Shown here: one piece after another, positions 16,081 through 25,079 of the stretch
Position numbering within the stretch: the first letter of the stretch is position 1
How the letters are laid out: each line of letters opens with the position of its first letter
Assembly (NCBI RefSeq): GCF_001883705.2
Contig: NZ_MDEQ02000002.1
Span: 310,001-374,000 of the forward strand
Origin: Burkholderia catarinensis
Lineage (GTDB): Bacteria > Pseudomonadota > Gammaproteobacteria > Burkholderiales > Burkholderiaceae
Length of the DNA: 64,000 nt
Reading direction: 5' to 3'
Program-made: the position numbers and the translations under genes
The notes under the pieces: generated by a model
Seen by the model: the letters and a program-made list of their open reading frames with translations, nothing else
What the model was told of the DNA's origin: nothing
Databases searched by the model: none

Positions 16081-19000
16081 TTACTTCCCTGCGTCAAGAG
16101 CCCGGCGTGAAAACGTACGGCACTGATTTGAGTTCCATGGCTTCCAACTGTACTTGGCCCGGTTTTTGTCATTAGCAACGCTCTGGGCATATGCCACGAC
16201 TTTCTTATCATCCGCATTTGTTTCACACGTCAATTCGGTCTTAGTATTACGTCCAGCTTTTGACGAAAGAACTTCTCGCAATGCCTCAATGGAGACATCC
16301 GTCGGTTTTCCATCCTTACCCATGATCAAATTGGGTACGCCTACCCGACGAACATTCCCTTCGTCCGAAGACAAACGAACACCAATGACCCCTGGCATAT
16401 TTGGACTGTACCGACCATATTCGTAGTACTGAGTCACTCCATTGGCATCATATGCAAGAACACCGCCATGGCCACCGAGCCAAGTGCTAGTCATACCCTC
16501 GGAAAATTCAATTGGATAGTCGGGAAATAGAACGGTGCAGGCAGCAAGGCCTTCGGGGTCCATTAGGCTTGCAGGGTCGCTTCCGGCGTATGTATAGCTA
16601 TTCCATCCGCCGCTAAGGCCAATCGGATCCTGATTGATATACCGCCCCACCTGAGGATCGTAGTACCGGAATCGGTTGTAGTGCAGCCCCGATTCCTGAT
16701 CGTAGTACTGCCCCGGAAACCGTATCGGATTGTCAACGGCATGCGCCAGACTCCGGGCCGTCCGTCCATAGGCACTCAAATCCGCTGCCCACACCACCTC
16801 GCGCTGTTCGTCGTACAGTTCCTGCGGCGTCCCAAGGTGATCCGTCACGTAATGCCACGCCTGCCCCTCCGCCAGCCGCGTCAACGGCCCTTCATGATCC
16901 GGATGCGGCACGTACGTCACGGCGCGATCCTCATGCGATGTGCGCCCCGTCCGCACCTCCTGCATCATCCAGTCGCCGTCCCACATAAACAGCGTCGTCT
17001 GCCGCGCGCCACCTGCCTGCGTGTAGTGCTTTGCCACCCGCCGCCCAAGCGCGTCGTATTCGTACTCGCTCCGCGCGCCGTCCGCGTGCTCGATCTCGAC
17101 GAGTTGATGGCTACCGTCATACCGATAACGCGTCACATCCGGCGCTTCTGTCGGCCCCTCATACTTCGGCGTCCCCGTCAGCACTTCCATCACGCGCAGC
17201 AGGTTGTCCGTCCCGCGCTGGCTACGCTGTTCCTCCGCCGTCAGTTCCGGCTTCGGCGGCAGCGGCACCGTCCGCGCGATGCGGTTGCCGTGTCCGTCAT
17301 ACGTAAAATCCACCGGTCGATCCGGGCGCGTCTGCGGCGCAAACCGCAGCAAGCGATCCCCGCTCGCCTTCCACGCCTGCATGCTGTTCAGGCTTGGCGC
17401 AGCGCCCAACAGGTTGCCGGCCGGGTCGTAATGGAACGCTTCCGCACCGCTTGCCGCCGTTACGTGCGTCAGCCGGGATAGGGCGTCGTAGCGATACGTC
17501 TTCTTGTCCCGCCACGCATCGTCCATTGTCGTCAACTGCCCGGCCGCGTCGTACTCCCACGCCCGCCACGGCCGTGACCTCTCCAGCGACCGCCCTCGTT
17601 CATCCAGGTTCTGCCAGCGATGCGCGGCCAGCAGGCCATTCGCGCCATACCCGAAGTGGTGTGACGCAAGGCCTTGCGTGCGCCGGATTTCCCGATGCAG
17701 CCCATCACGCTCGAAACTCGCCAGCGGATGCTCGTCCAGCAGAACGCCGTGCACATGCCCTGAGCCATAGCGCTGCCACACCAGCGAACCGACTTCCGGC
17801 ACATGCGTCCAGTCGCGATTCCCGATGGCGTCCACCCCGTGCGTCAGTCGCCAGACGCGTCCGTGATGCGCCTGCACCTCTGCCGTGCGGCGCCCTGCCG
17901 CGTCGTATTCGTAAGTGACTTGCACCGGCACCCGGCCCGGCGAGACCGACTGGGCCTGCGTGAGCAGCCCCCGCGCGTCGTACCGGTAGCTCGCCTGACG
18001 GCCGTCGCTCGATCTCCGCTCTACCGGTCGGCCGAGCACGTCATAGGTCACGTGCGTGGTGATCTGCCCATCCTGACCATGATCGATGCGCTCGACCAGT
18101 TCCCCCGCTGCGTTGTACCGGTAGCTTTGCCGACGACCGTCGAAGCCGGTTTGCTCGGTCAACCGGTTTCGACTGTCGTAACGGAATGTCGTCGCTTCCT
18201 GGTTCGCATTGGTCAGCATCGTCAGACGGCCGATCGCGTCATACCGGAACTGTTGCGTGCCGTCCGCCGGATCGACGATTTGCGTTCGCTGCCCGTATCC
18301 ATCCCAGTCCACACGCGTCACACGCTTGAGCGGATCCGTATGTACGATCGCCCGGCCTGCGTCGTCGTATTCGACCTTCCACCAGCCCATACCGGCGGGC
18401 TGCACCGCCGTCATGCGCGCCGACAGGCTGCCGCTGTGGCGGCTGACCTGACCCAACGCATCCGTGGTCTCGGTCAACTGCCCGAATTGATCGTACCGGT
18501 AGGTCGTCGTCTGCCCCGAGCAATCGGTACGCGCCACAAGCTGCCCCGCGTCGTCCCACTGCATCTTCGTCACGTTACCCAGTGCATCGGTGCGCGCAAC
18601 CGGCAAGCCGTTCTCGTAGGCGTAACCCGTCACATGCCCGAGCGGATCGGTTTCGCTCGTCAGGTGACCTTGCGCGTCGTAGCCGCGCTGCCAGACCTGT
18701 CCGGCCGGGTCGGTGATCTGTTCCGGCAGGTTCTGGTCGTTGTAGCTGATGCGCGTAACCTGCCCGGCCGGATCGATGATCGACGTCGGATTGCCCCGCG
18801 CATCGTTCACCATCCGCGTCGTGCGCCCCAGTCCATCCGTGTAGCCGGCCACGCCCCCCGTCTCGTCGAAATGCGTCTGCTCGATGCTCCCGTCCGGATG
18901 CACGATCTTCTCGACCGCCCACAAACCGTTGTAGTGGTATTCGGTCGTGTGCCCCAATCCGTCCGTCACCCGTGTTACGCGCAGCGACGGCAGGTAATCG

Positions 19001-22000
19001 AAACGCGTCTCGCGCGTGACGGCCCGCTGCCCGTCGGCGGTTTCGGTATAAGCGCAGGTTCGCAGGCAGTACGCGTTCGGCGTGTCGTCGCTCCACTCCG
19101 AGACGTGCGTCGCGCCCGCCGGTGTGCGGTAGGTCGTCAGCAGATGGTGGTCGTAGCCGTAGCGCCACGTCAGGTTCTCGCGGTCGGTGGCCCCGATCAG
19201 GTCGCCGCGCTCGTCATAGACGTAGCTCGTCAGGTGCAGCGGCTGATTCCCGAAACCCTGATCCAGCAGGACGGTCGTGATCCGGCCGGCCTCGTCCAGT
19301 TCGCAGCGTACGCTATGGCGATTGTTGCGGACCGTTTCCAGCCAGCCCTGCGCCGTATAGCCGAGCGTCAGGCTCTGCCCGTCGCGCGTGCCGATGCGGT
19401 GCAACTGCCATCGGGTCTCGTCGCACGGATGGCGGCCATAGTGTTCTTCGACACCATTACCGAAGCGCAGCACGTAAGTGGCGCCCGAAGCGTTGTCGCC
19501 ACCGCGCGCCAGCGTGAGCTTCTCGATCGGATGGAAATGTTCTTCACCGGGATTCAGCGCCGGAAACTGCAACTGCCGCCCGTCCGCATCGAAGTAGATC
19601 AATCCGGCCGAAGCCGTGCGCACCTCGGTTGCATACGGCAGCTTCCACGCCACGCCCAAGCTGCCCTGGCGCTGGTCCGCGCTGCGGTAGCTCCGGCTCC
19701 AGTGAATCGAGACCCGGCCCGGCAACGTAAAGTCCGTATGCGACAGCACCTTCTGTCCCGTCGCCAGATCGACCGGGTTCGCGCTGACCGTCTTCTTCGC
19801 GCACTCCGCGCAATCGGCTTCGGTCACCGGTGCAAGGCCGCCTGCATCGCCATTCGTCATGCTGATCGTCGGCGCCTGCAGGTAAATCGCCGTGCCTTTC
19901 AGGTGAATGCCCGACTCGTCGATCGTCACCGTGCCGCCCGGGCCCGTCAGTTGCGCGTGCTTCGCCCCCGACAGGCTGCTTTCTCCCGTGTCCGCGATAC
20001 GCAACTGATTGGCGTTCGAACTCGATACCGGCCCAGGCAGTTGCTGCGCAAAGTCAGGGGACGGCTCGATCGGATTCGCCTGATCGGCGCTCACCGCATC
20101 GCCCACCGCCTTGCCGCGCACGGTCACCGTGTAGGTGTGCCCCACATCCGCCGTCCAGTCCTGCACGACGCGGTCGGTCCGGCTCTGGCCCACCGTGCTG
20201 GCCATGTGCAGCCCGACGTTACGCAGGTACAGTCCGCCGACGTTGACGTTGTAGGCCATTCCGACGTTGAGCATCGCCCCCATGCCCACGCTCTTCACCG
20301 ACGCGAGCGTCACCGTCTCGAACTTGTAGCCGCCGGTCGAGAGCTTCCAGTGACGCCCGATCTGGTCGGTTTCATCGTGGCCGACTTGCTTCGTACGGTC
20401 ATGTCCCACCGTGTGCGTTTCGTCGGCTTCGATCACCGCATCCAGATTGCGCTCGGCCTGGATCCAGACCTGCTCCGCACCTTTCTTGTCTTCGAAGCGG
20501 ATCGCATTGGCGTTGCCGTATCCGCCGCCCTTGGTCGAGCGCGTCAGAATCCCGCTTTGCGTCGCGTGGGCCGGCAACGTCCACGGCGGCATCGTCATCG
20601 CGTTGTAGACGCGCCCCGTCACGATCGGGCGATCGGGGTCCCCGTTCTCGAAATCGACGATAACCTCGGTGCCCACCCGCGGAATATGGATGCCGCCGAA
20701 GTTGCTGCCGGCCCACGGATACGACACCCGCACCCAGCAGGACGAATTCTGGTCCTTTACGTCGGATCGGTCCCAATGGAACTTGAGCGTCACCTCGCCA
20801 TTCTTGTTGGTCCAGATCTCCGCGCCCGCCGGACCCGTCACGATCGCCGTTTGCGGGCCGCGTGTACGGGGTTTCCTGATCGAGCGCGGCGGGCGGAATA
20901 CGGTGGTTGAGGGCTGGACAATAAACTTGCTGCGAATCGCGTAGGCGGAGAACCCGGTCGTCTCTCCGGTTTCCTTCGCGTCCAGTTCCGACGCGATCAC
21001 CAGATACTCGCGGTTGGCGCTCGCCATCGGATGACCGGCCAGCGCAAACGTCGTGCCGCACACCACGTTGCGCAAATTGCCTTCGCCTTTTGCCCGCTCG
21101 CCCTGTGCGTGAATCTCTTCCATTCGCACCTTTGCGAATGCATGGCCGTCCTCGGTTTCCGTATAGTCGCCTGGCCACTCGTAACGTTCGAACTGGTTGT
21201 GCGCCGTGTCGCGCGGCAGGCTGTTCTGCGTGGTCAGCGTCGCACCGGGCTTCTCGAAGTCGAAATCGTCGGTGGTCCAGACGCCCGATCGCAGGCGCTC
21301 CGTCGCTTCGAAGTGGTCGACGTGCTCCCGGTCGATCTTCTGACCTGGCGGGTAGTACGCGAGCGTCTGGTACGCGACGCTCTCCACGGCTCGATGGGCG
21401 CCCGGACCATCGACCAGCACCAGTCGGTGCACGCCTTGCGAATGCTCGAAGAACCACGTGATGCCGTGTTCTTCCATCAGCCGCTGGGCAAATGCGAAAT
21501 CCGACTCGCCGTACTGGACTTGATAGCGCAGCGGCTTATAGGTACGGCCAACCCGCATCTCGAACGAGTACAGGTATGGGCTGAACACCTCGCGCAGAAT
21601 GTCCAGCACGCTCTTGCGCTGGAAGATGCGGTAGTCGGTCCGCTCTCGCGCCAGTGCAAACCAGGGTTCCAGCACGACTCGGTAACGCGACTGCCGATTC
21701 AGTTGGTCCACGTAGCTGGCCGCCGTCACGACGCCGCTGATTTCTCGCGTGCCGGCACCCAGATTGGCTGCGCCCGCTTGCCCGGCCATCCCCGCAACAA
21801 AGCTGCCCATCCCGTCCAGTTGGATCGTGACTGTCAGTTCCTTGCCGAGCATCGCTTTGAGATCGAGGTTGGCCAACATGTCGACCGGCAGCAGCGGATC
21901 GGCTGGCGTCGTCAGCCACAGTTCGTATGCGTACAGCGTGGAGAACTGCTCCGTGCCGCGGATCGCGCTCAGGTACAGCAACGACGCGATGCCTTCCAGC

Positions 22001-22056
22001 TCCGGCAGCGCCGGGCCACTGACCGAAAACGTTCGGTTCGTTTTGAAATTCAACAT
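16081..22056 (-). CDS. VgrG-Rhs fusion effector with C-terminal papain-like toxin
   Basis: A 1991-aa fusion. Residues about 1-740 are VgrG (gp27/gp5-like spike: early FALARERTDYRIFQRK, YGESDFAFAQRLMEEHGITWFF, SCWVRVSYPWAGSNFGG, then a beta-helix needle). From about 750, after CAECAKKTVSANPVDLATGQK, comes the Rhs barrel with many YD repeats. The core ends at RYINQDPIGL (about 1809) and DPEGL (about 1837). The last 154 residues are variable and have GGHGG (His about 1863), YYEYGRYSP and NQCRTF (Cys about 1979). A His-then-Cys order is typical of permuted NlpC/P60-like enzymes, so a cell-wall amidase is likely but inferred. tssF lies upstream and the immunity gene 2 bases downstream. Confidence 0.88.
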   Translation of the reverse strand: MLNFKTNRTFSVSGPALPELEGIASLLYLSAIRGTEQFSTLYAYELWLTTPADPLLPVDMLANLDLKAMLGKELTVTIQLDGMGSFVAGMAGQAGAANLGAGTREISGVVTAASYVDQLNRQSRYRVVLEPWFALARERTDYRIFQRKSVLDILREVFSPYLYSFEMRVGRTYKPLRYQVQYGESDFAFAQRLMEEHGITWFFEHSQGVHRLVLVDGPGAHRAVESVAYQTLAYYPPGQKIDREHVDHFEATERLRSGVWTTDDFDFEKPGATLTTQNSLPRDTAHNQFERYEWPGDYTETEDGHAFAKVRMEEIHAQGERAKGEGNLRNVVCGTTFALAGHPMASANREYLVIASELDAKETGETTGFSAYAIRSKFIVQPSTTVFRPPRSIRKPRTRGPQTAIVTGPAGAEIWTNKNGEVTLKFHWDRSDVKDQNSSCWVRVSYPWAGSNFGGIHIPRVGTEVIVDFENGDPDRPIVTGRVYNAMTMPPWTLPAHATQSGILTRSTKGGGYGNANAIRFEDKKGAEQVWIQAERNLDAVIEADETHTVGHDRTKQVGHDETDQIGRHWKLSTGGYKFETVTLASVKSVGMGAMLNVGMAYNVNVGGLYLRNVGLHMASTVGQSRTDRVVQDWTADVGHTYTVTVRGKAVGDAVSADQANPIEPSPDFAQQLPGPVSSSNANQLRIADTGESSLSGAKHAQLTGPGGTVTIDESGIHLKGTAIYLQAPTISMTNGDAGGLAPVTEADCAECAKKTVSANPVDLATGQKVLSHTDFTLPGRVSIHWSRSYRSADQRQGSLGVAWKLPYATEVRTASAGLIYFDADGRQLQFPALNPGEEHFHPIEKLTLARGGDNASGATYVLRFGNGVEEHYGRHPCDETRWQLHRIGTRDGQSLTLGYTAQGWLETVRNNRHSVRCELDEAGRITTVLLDQGFGNQPLHLTSYVYDERGDLIGATDRENLTWRYGYDHHLLTTYRTPAGATHVSEWSDDTPNAYCLRTCAYTETADGQRAVTRETRFDYLPSLRVTRVTDGLGHTTEYHYNGLWAVEKIVHPDGSIEQTHFDETGGVAGYTDGLGRTTRMVNDARGNPTSIIDPAGQVTRISYNDQNLPEQITDPAGQVWQRGYDAQGHLTSETDPLGHVTGYAYENGLPVARTDALGNVTKMQWDDAGQLVARTDCSGQTTTYRYDQFGQLTETTDALGQVSRHSGSLSARMTAVQPAGMGWWKVEYDDAGRAIVHTDPLKRVTRVDWDGYGQRTQIVDPADGTQQFRYDAIGRLTMLTNANQEATTFRYDSRNRLTEQTGFDGRRQSYRYNAAGELVERIDHGQDGQITTHVTYDVLGRPVERRSSDGRQASYRYDARGLLTQAQSVSPGRVPVQVTYEYDAAGRRTAEVQAHHGRVWRLTHGVDAIGNRDWTHVPEVGSLVWQRYGSGHVHGVLLDEHPLASFERDGLHREIRRTQGLASHHFGYGANGLLAAHRWQNLDERGRSLERSRPWRAWEYDAAGQLTTMDDAWRDKKTYRYDALSRLTHVTAASGAEAFHYDPAGNLLGAAPSLNSMQAWKASGDRLLRFAPQTRPDRPVDFTYDGHGNRIARTVPLPPKPELTAEEQRSQRGTDNLLRVMEVLTGTPKYEGPTEAPDVTRYRYDGSHQLVEIEHADGARSEYEYDALGRRVAKHYTQAGGARQTTLFMWDGDWMMQEVRTGRTSHEDRAVTYVPHPDHEGPLTRLAEGQAWHYVTDHLGTPQELYDEQREVVWAADLSAYGRTARSLAHAVDNPIRFPGQYYDQESGLHYNRFRYYDPQVGRYINQDPIGLSGGWNSYTYAGSDPASLMDPEGLAACTVLFPDYPIEFSEGMTSTWLGGHGGVLAYDANGVTQYYEYGRYSPNMPGVIGVRLSSDEGNVRRVGVPNLIMGKDGKPTDVSIEALREVLSSKAGRNTKTELTCETNADDKKVVAYAQSVANDKNRAKYSWKPWNSNQCRTFSRRALDAGK

Positions 22057-22126
22057 GCGTGCTGGCCCTCGTGCGCTTGATTGTTGTTCTGTGTGGTCGA
22101 CTGCATGAACCGTTTTCCTCCGCGAG

Positions 22127-24004
22127 TCAGGCTGCGCTGCGCGTCCCCGTTCGAACTGGCCAGCGCTTCAACTCACCGCGCTGCGGCGAGCGCAATACCG
22201 ACTGAGTAAAAGAATGTGTCGAAACGTGACGTGCCACGTAATGCTCGAGGATCACCCCGAATAGATAAGGGCTCATTCCATCAAAGCCGGTTTCATCCAC
22301 CGTCAGCACGCACTCGATGCCTCTACCGAATCTCAGCTGGCTCTGGCCGGGCAGTTTCTTCGTCACGGGCCGCGTATCAACGCGGATCAGGCTGTCGATC
22401 TGGCGGCGGTAGCGCACATCATCGGCAGCAGCGAACAACGCCAGGATGTCGCGCAACCCGCTCCCGTCATCAGCCTCCAAGGTGCCGTAGCCGAGATTCA
22501 ACTGGCCGATCAGCCGCCACGCAGTGTCCCGCTGCGCAAGCGGCGCACGTGCTGGGCTCGGCGCACGAATCAATCCCGTGCTGCTGACCGGCGCACTAAT
22601 ACCAACGGTCAGATCCGTCACGCCGTCGGGCGCCAGCAAACTCGGCAGATCGCAGTTCGTCAGCCACGCGTCCACCGACAGATATTTCATGGCCTGTGGA
22701 TAGGAGTGCTCATTTTGATCGACCAGCGAAACGAAAACATCCGTACCTACGTACGTGGTACGAGCGCCATAGCGACGATATGACGTCTTCTCCATCCCGT
22801 GCTCGCGGCGCATCGTGAAATAGCGTCCGTGATTGGTTTCATCGTTCATCAGCGCCCGGTACAGCGGCCGGAACTCGAGCGACGCCGCGCCTTTGCTCAC
22901 AAAGCCGTGCAACGCTTCCACCGCGAACACCTCATAGTCCGAGCCGTTCTGCCTGTCGGGGCGCAACAGAATTTCACCGCCACTATGCGGTATCTCGGTG
23001 GGATCGGCTTTGCGGCGAAACAGGTTGATGACGGGTGTACAGAAGAGTGCAAAACGAGACGCATCGACGTGCTCGACCAACGCACTGTCAAAACGGTCCA
23101 GCAATATGACGATTTCAGCCTCGCGATCGATCACGTGTCGCAACCCCGCACCCAGACCGGCCAGCGTGAAAAACCAGAAACGCGCTGGACACGCCGCATA
23201 TTCGTGCAGCAGGTTATGACCGTGAAACTTCGCCCCGGCCAACGGCAGCAAACTCTCGTCGGTAGCCAACCCGGTGTATTCGATCGCCTGGTCGGACACA
23301 ATCCCGAGTGCCTGATTCGGATCAGCGAAGCGGTTCGGCACCCCGGTCACGGTTGCCACGGCGCCGGCATGGATCAGCTCGAACAGCCGTGACGCCACGC
23401 GCTCGTCGCCAGCCAGATACACGGGCAATCGATTCAGACCGCGCAACTCTTCGAATCGCGCTTCGCCCGTAGTACGGAGCCTGAGACGCAGCGCACCGCG
23501 AACCGGCCTGTGTGCGGCGCTATAGCGTTCTATCGATGGAATGTCCGGTGGAACCCCTGTCAACCTCGCCGAAACGATCTCCAACGGATACAACATCACA
23601 TCCAGACCGCTACGAAACGTGCAGGACGTTCGTTCGCCATCCGGCACACGGCTCGCGAACTCTGTGCCACGCGGTACGCAAAACCCCTCGAGCAAATTGC
23701 CTTCCTGCTCATCGGGATAGAGGCGAGCTACCGCAATCGAGGGCGTCGGGGCGACGTAATTCGGATAGATGGTTTCCAGTAGCCGACTGGTCAGCAGGGG
23801 GAATTCGGCATCCAGTTTCAATTGCAGCCGAGCGGTTGTAAAACTCGCCGCCTGCACCAGACGCTCCACGAAGGGGTCGGCGATCTCACCGGCATGCATG
23901 CCCAGCCGACGCGCGATTTTGGGATGCGCCTGGGCGAACTCCTCCATCAACTCCTTGAAATAGAGCAATTCCCGATTGTAGGCATCAAGGAGATGAGGGT
24001 TCAT
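22127..24004 (-). CDS. tssF: Type VI secretion baseplate protein TssF
   Basis: Baseplate wedge component (VasA/ImpG family), 625 aa, normal length. The family opening LLDAYNRELLYFKELMEEFAQAHPKIARRLG is followed by DPFVERLVQAASFTTARLQLKLDAEFP and, near the end, SQLRFGRGIECVLTVDETGFDG. The start at 24004 is chosen because the family begins MNPHLLDAYNREL; a start 84 bases upstream adds unrelated sequence. It is the first gene of the leftward T6SS string, 70 bases before vgrG-rhs. The usual neighbours tssE, tssG and tssA are absent here, so it must work with parts encoded elsewhere or is a leftover. Confidence 0.9.
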   Translation of the reverse strand: MNPHLLDAYNRELLYFKELMEEFAQAHPKIARRLGMHAGEIADPFVERLVQAASFTTARLQLKLDAEFPLLTSRLLETIYPNYVAPTPSIAVARLYPDEQEGNLLEGFCVPRGTEFASRVPDGERTSCTFRSGLDVMLYPLEIVSARLTGVPPDIPSIERYSAAHRPVRGALRLRLRTTGEARFEELRGLNRLPVYLAGDERVASRLFELIHAGAVATVTGVPNRFADPNQALGIVSDQAIEYTGLATDESLLPLAGAKFHGHNLLHEYAACPARFWFFTLAGLGAGLRHVIDREAEIVILLDRFDSALVEHVDASRFALFCTPVINLFRRKADPTEIPHSGGEILLRPDRQNGSDYEVFAVEALHGFVSKGAASLEFRPLYRALMNDETNHGRYFTMRREHGMEKTSYRRYGARTTYVGTDVFVSLVDQNEHSYPQAMKYLSVDAWLTNCDLPSLLAPDGVTDLTVGISAPVSSTGLIRAPSPARAPLAQRDTAWRLIGQLNLGYGTLEADDGSGLRDILALFAAADDVRYRRQIDSLIRVDTRPVTKKLPGQSQLRFGRGIECVLTVDETGFDGMSPYLFGVILEHYVARHVSTHSFTQSVLRSPQRGELKRWPVRTGTRSAA

Positions 24005-24368
24005 GGCAAGAGAACGATCTGGATTCCATAGAGGACCTCCGACAGCACCGCTGTCAGCAACGTGTGGGATGCTAGCCTCAAAGGCCATCTCAAAAAATAC
24101 CTGACAGAATTACGAGGCCAGGCTTTGATACCGTAGCTGAGAGCCTATTTTTTAGATATGTGTCGTTATCCTTAATATTTGCAGTATGATCCACCGCTGC
24201 AATCCTGCGCTGACGCTCGTTGCTCACGAGACCTCGCGAGTCCCGTTCTCCGTACCGCTGTGCCGATTGCGCTGGCCGGGAACGGTCAAACGTGCTGCGT
24301 CACGCAGTGGTTTTCTTGCGAGTGCAAAGAAGAGAGCGGGGAAGGGGAAGACCAGCGGCGCGTGCCGC
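24005..24368. other. Intergenic region at the right edge of the T6SS island
   Basis: No gene seen. The part near 24110-24190 is clearly AT-rich (gcctattttttagatatgtg, tccttaatatttgcag) and probably holds the leftward promoter of tssF and the island edge. The rest (24200-24368) returns to high GC and is the downstream region of hpnG. No direct repeat, tRNA end or integrase that would mark a clean attachment site was found. Confidence 0.5.
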
Positions 24369-25076
24369 TCAGGCGATCCGCATCGCGCCCGCACGCTCGA
24401 ACGCGTGCCGCGCCTGGATCAGCGTCGTGCGCGCCGCACGCGCGTCGCTTGCGACCTGCAGCAGCGGGCCGAGCTGCGACGGCTGCCTCAGCAATTCACG
24501 CAGGATCGGCAGGATCGCCGTACTGCCGTCGTCGCGCAGCCCGGCCGTCGCCGCGCTCGGCAGCGTGCGCCACGCCGGATCGACGATCGCGCGGCACACC
24601 GCGAACGGCACGCCGCGCGCGGCCGCGAAGGCCGCCGCGATGTGCGACTCCATGTCGACGGCGAGCGCGCCTTTCGCGCGATGCAGCGACGCCTTTTCCT
24701 GTTCGCTGACGACCGGTGCGCCGACGGCCGCGATCGTGCCGCGCGTGACGCGCGCCCAGACCGGCGTGTCGTGCAGCGCGGCGACGAGCCGCGCACTCCA
24801 GCCCGCATCGGTCTCGACGCGGCCGAACGGCCCGTCGATCGCATTCGCGATCACGAGCGCGCCGGGCGCCAGGTCGGGCGCGAGCCCGCCCGCCGTGCCG
24901 AAGCTCACGATGCCCGCGCAACCGCGCGCGGTCGCGTCGGCCAGCGCACGCTCGAGCCGGTCGGCCCGCGCGGCGAACACGGCCTCGACGCCGTCACCGC
25001 GCGCGATGCGCGCCTCGAATGCCATCCCCGTCACCGCGATGACAGGCAATGTGCCGTTGTGCCGTGACGCGCCCAT
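24369..25076 (-). CDS. hpnG: Hopanoid-associated nucleosidase/phosphorylase HpnG
   Basis: A 235-aa protein of the nucleoside phosphorylase fold. In hopanoid synthesis HpnG removes adenine from adenosylhopane to give ribosylhopane. Visible family marks are GMAFEARIA, the substrate-binding SFGTAGGLAPDLAPGALVIAN, and the AVDMESH motif that contacts ribose. It is the last gene of the leftward shc cluster and starts 3 bases after the shc stop, so it is co-transcribed and probably translationally coupled. HpnH, its usual upstream partner, is not in the window. Confidence 0.87.
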   Translation of the reverse strand: MGASRHNGTLPVIAVTGMAFEARIARGDGVEAVFAARADRLERALADATARGCAGIVSFGTAGGLAPDLAPGALVIANAIDGPFGRVETDAGWSARLVAALHDTPVWARVTRGTIAAVGAPVVSEQEKASLHRAKGALAVDMESHIAAAFAAARGVPFAVCRAIVDPAWRTLPSAATAGLRDDGSTAILPILRELLRQPSQLGPLLQVASDARAARTTLIQARHAFERAGAMRIA

Positions 25077-25079
25077 GCG

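Noticed and set aside
8421-24004. A complete, self-sufficient type VI secretion system.
   Set aside because: Sheath, Hcp, ClpV and most baseplate genes are absent in the window.
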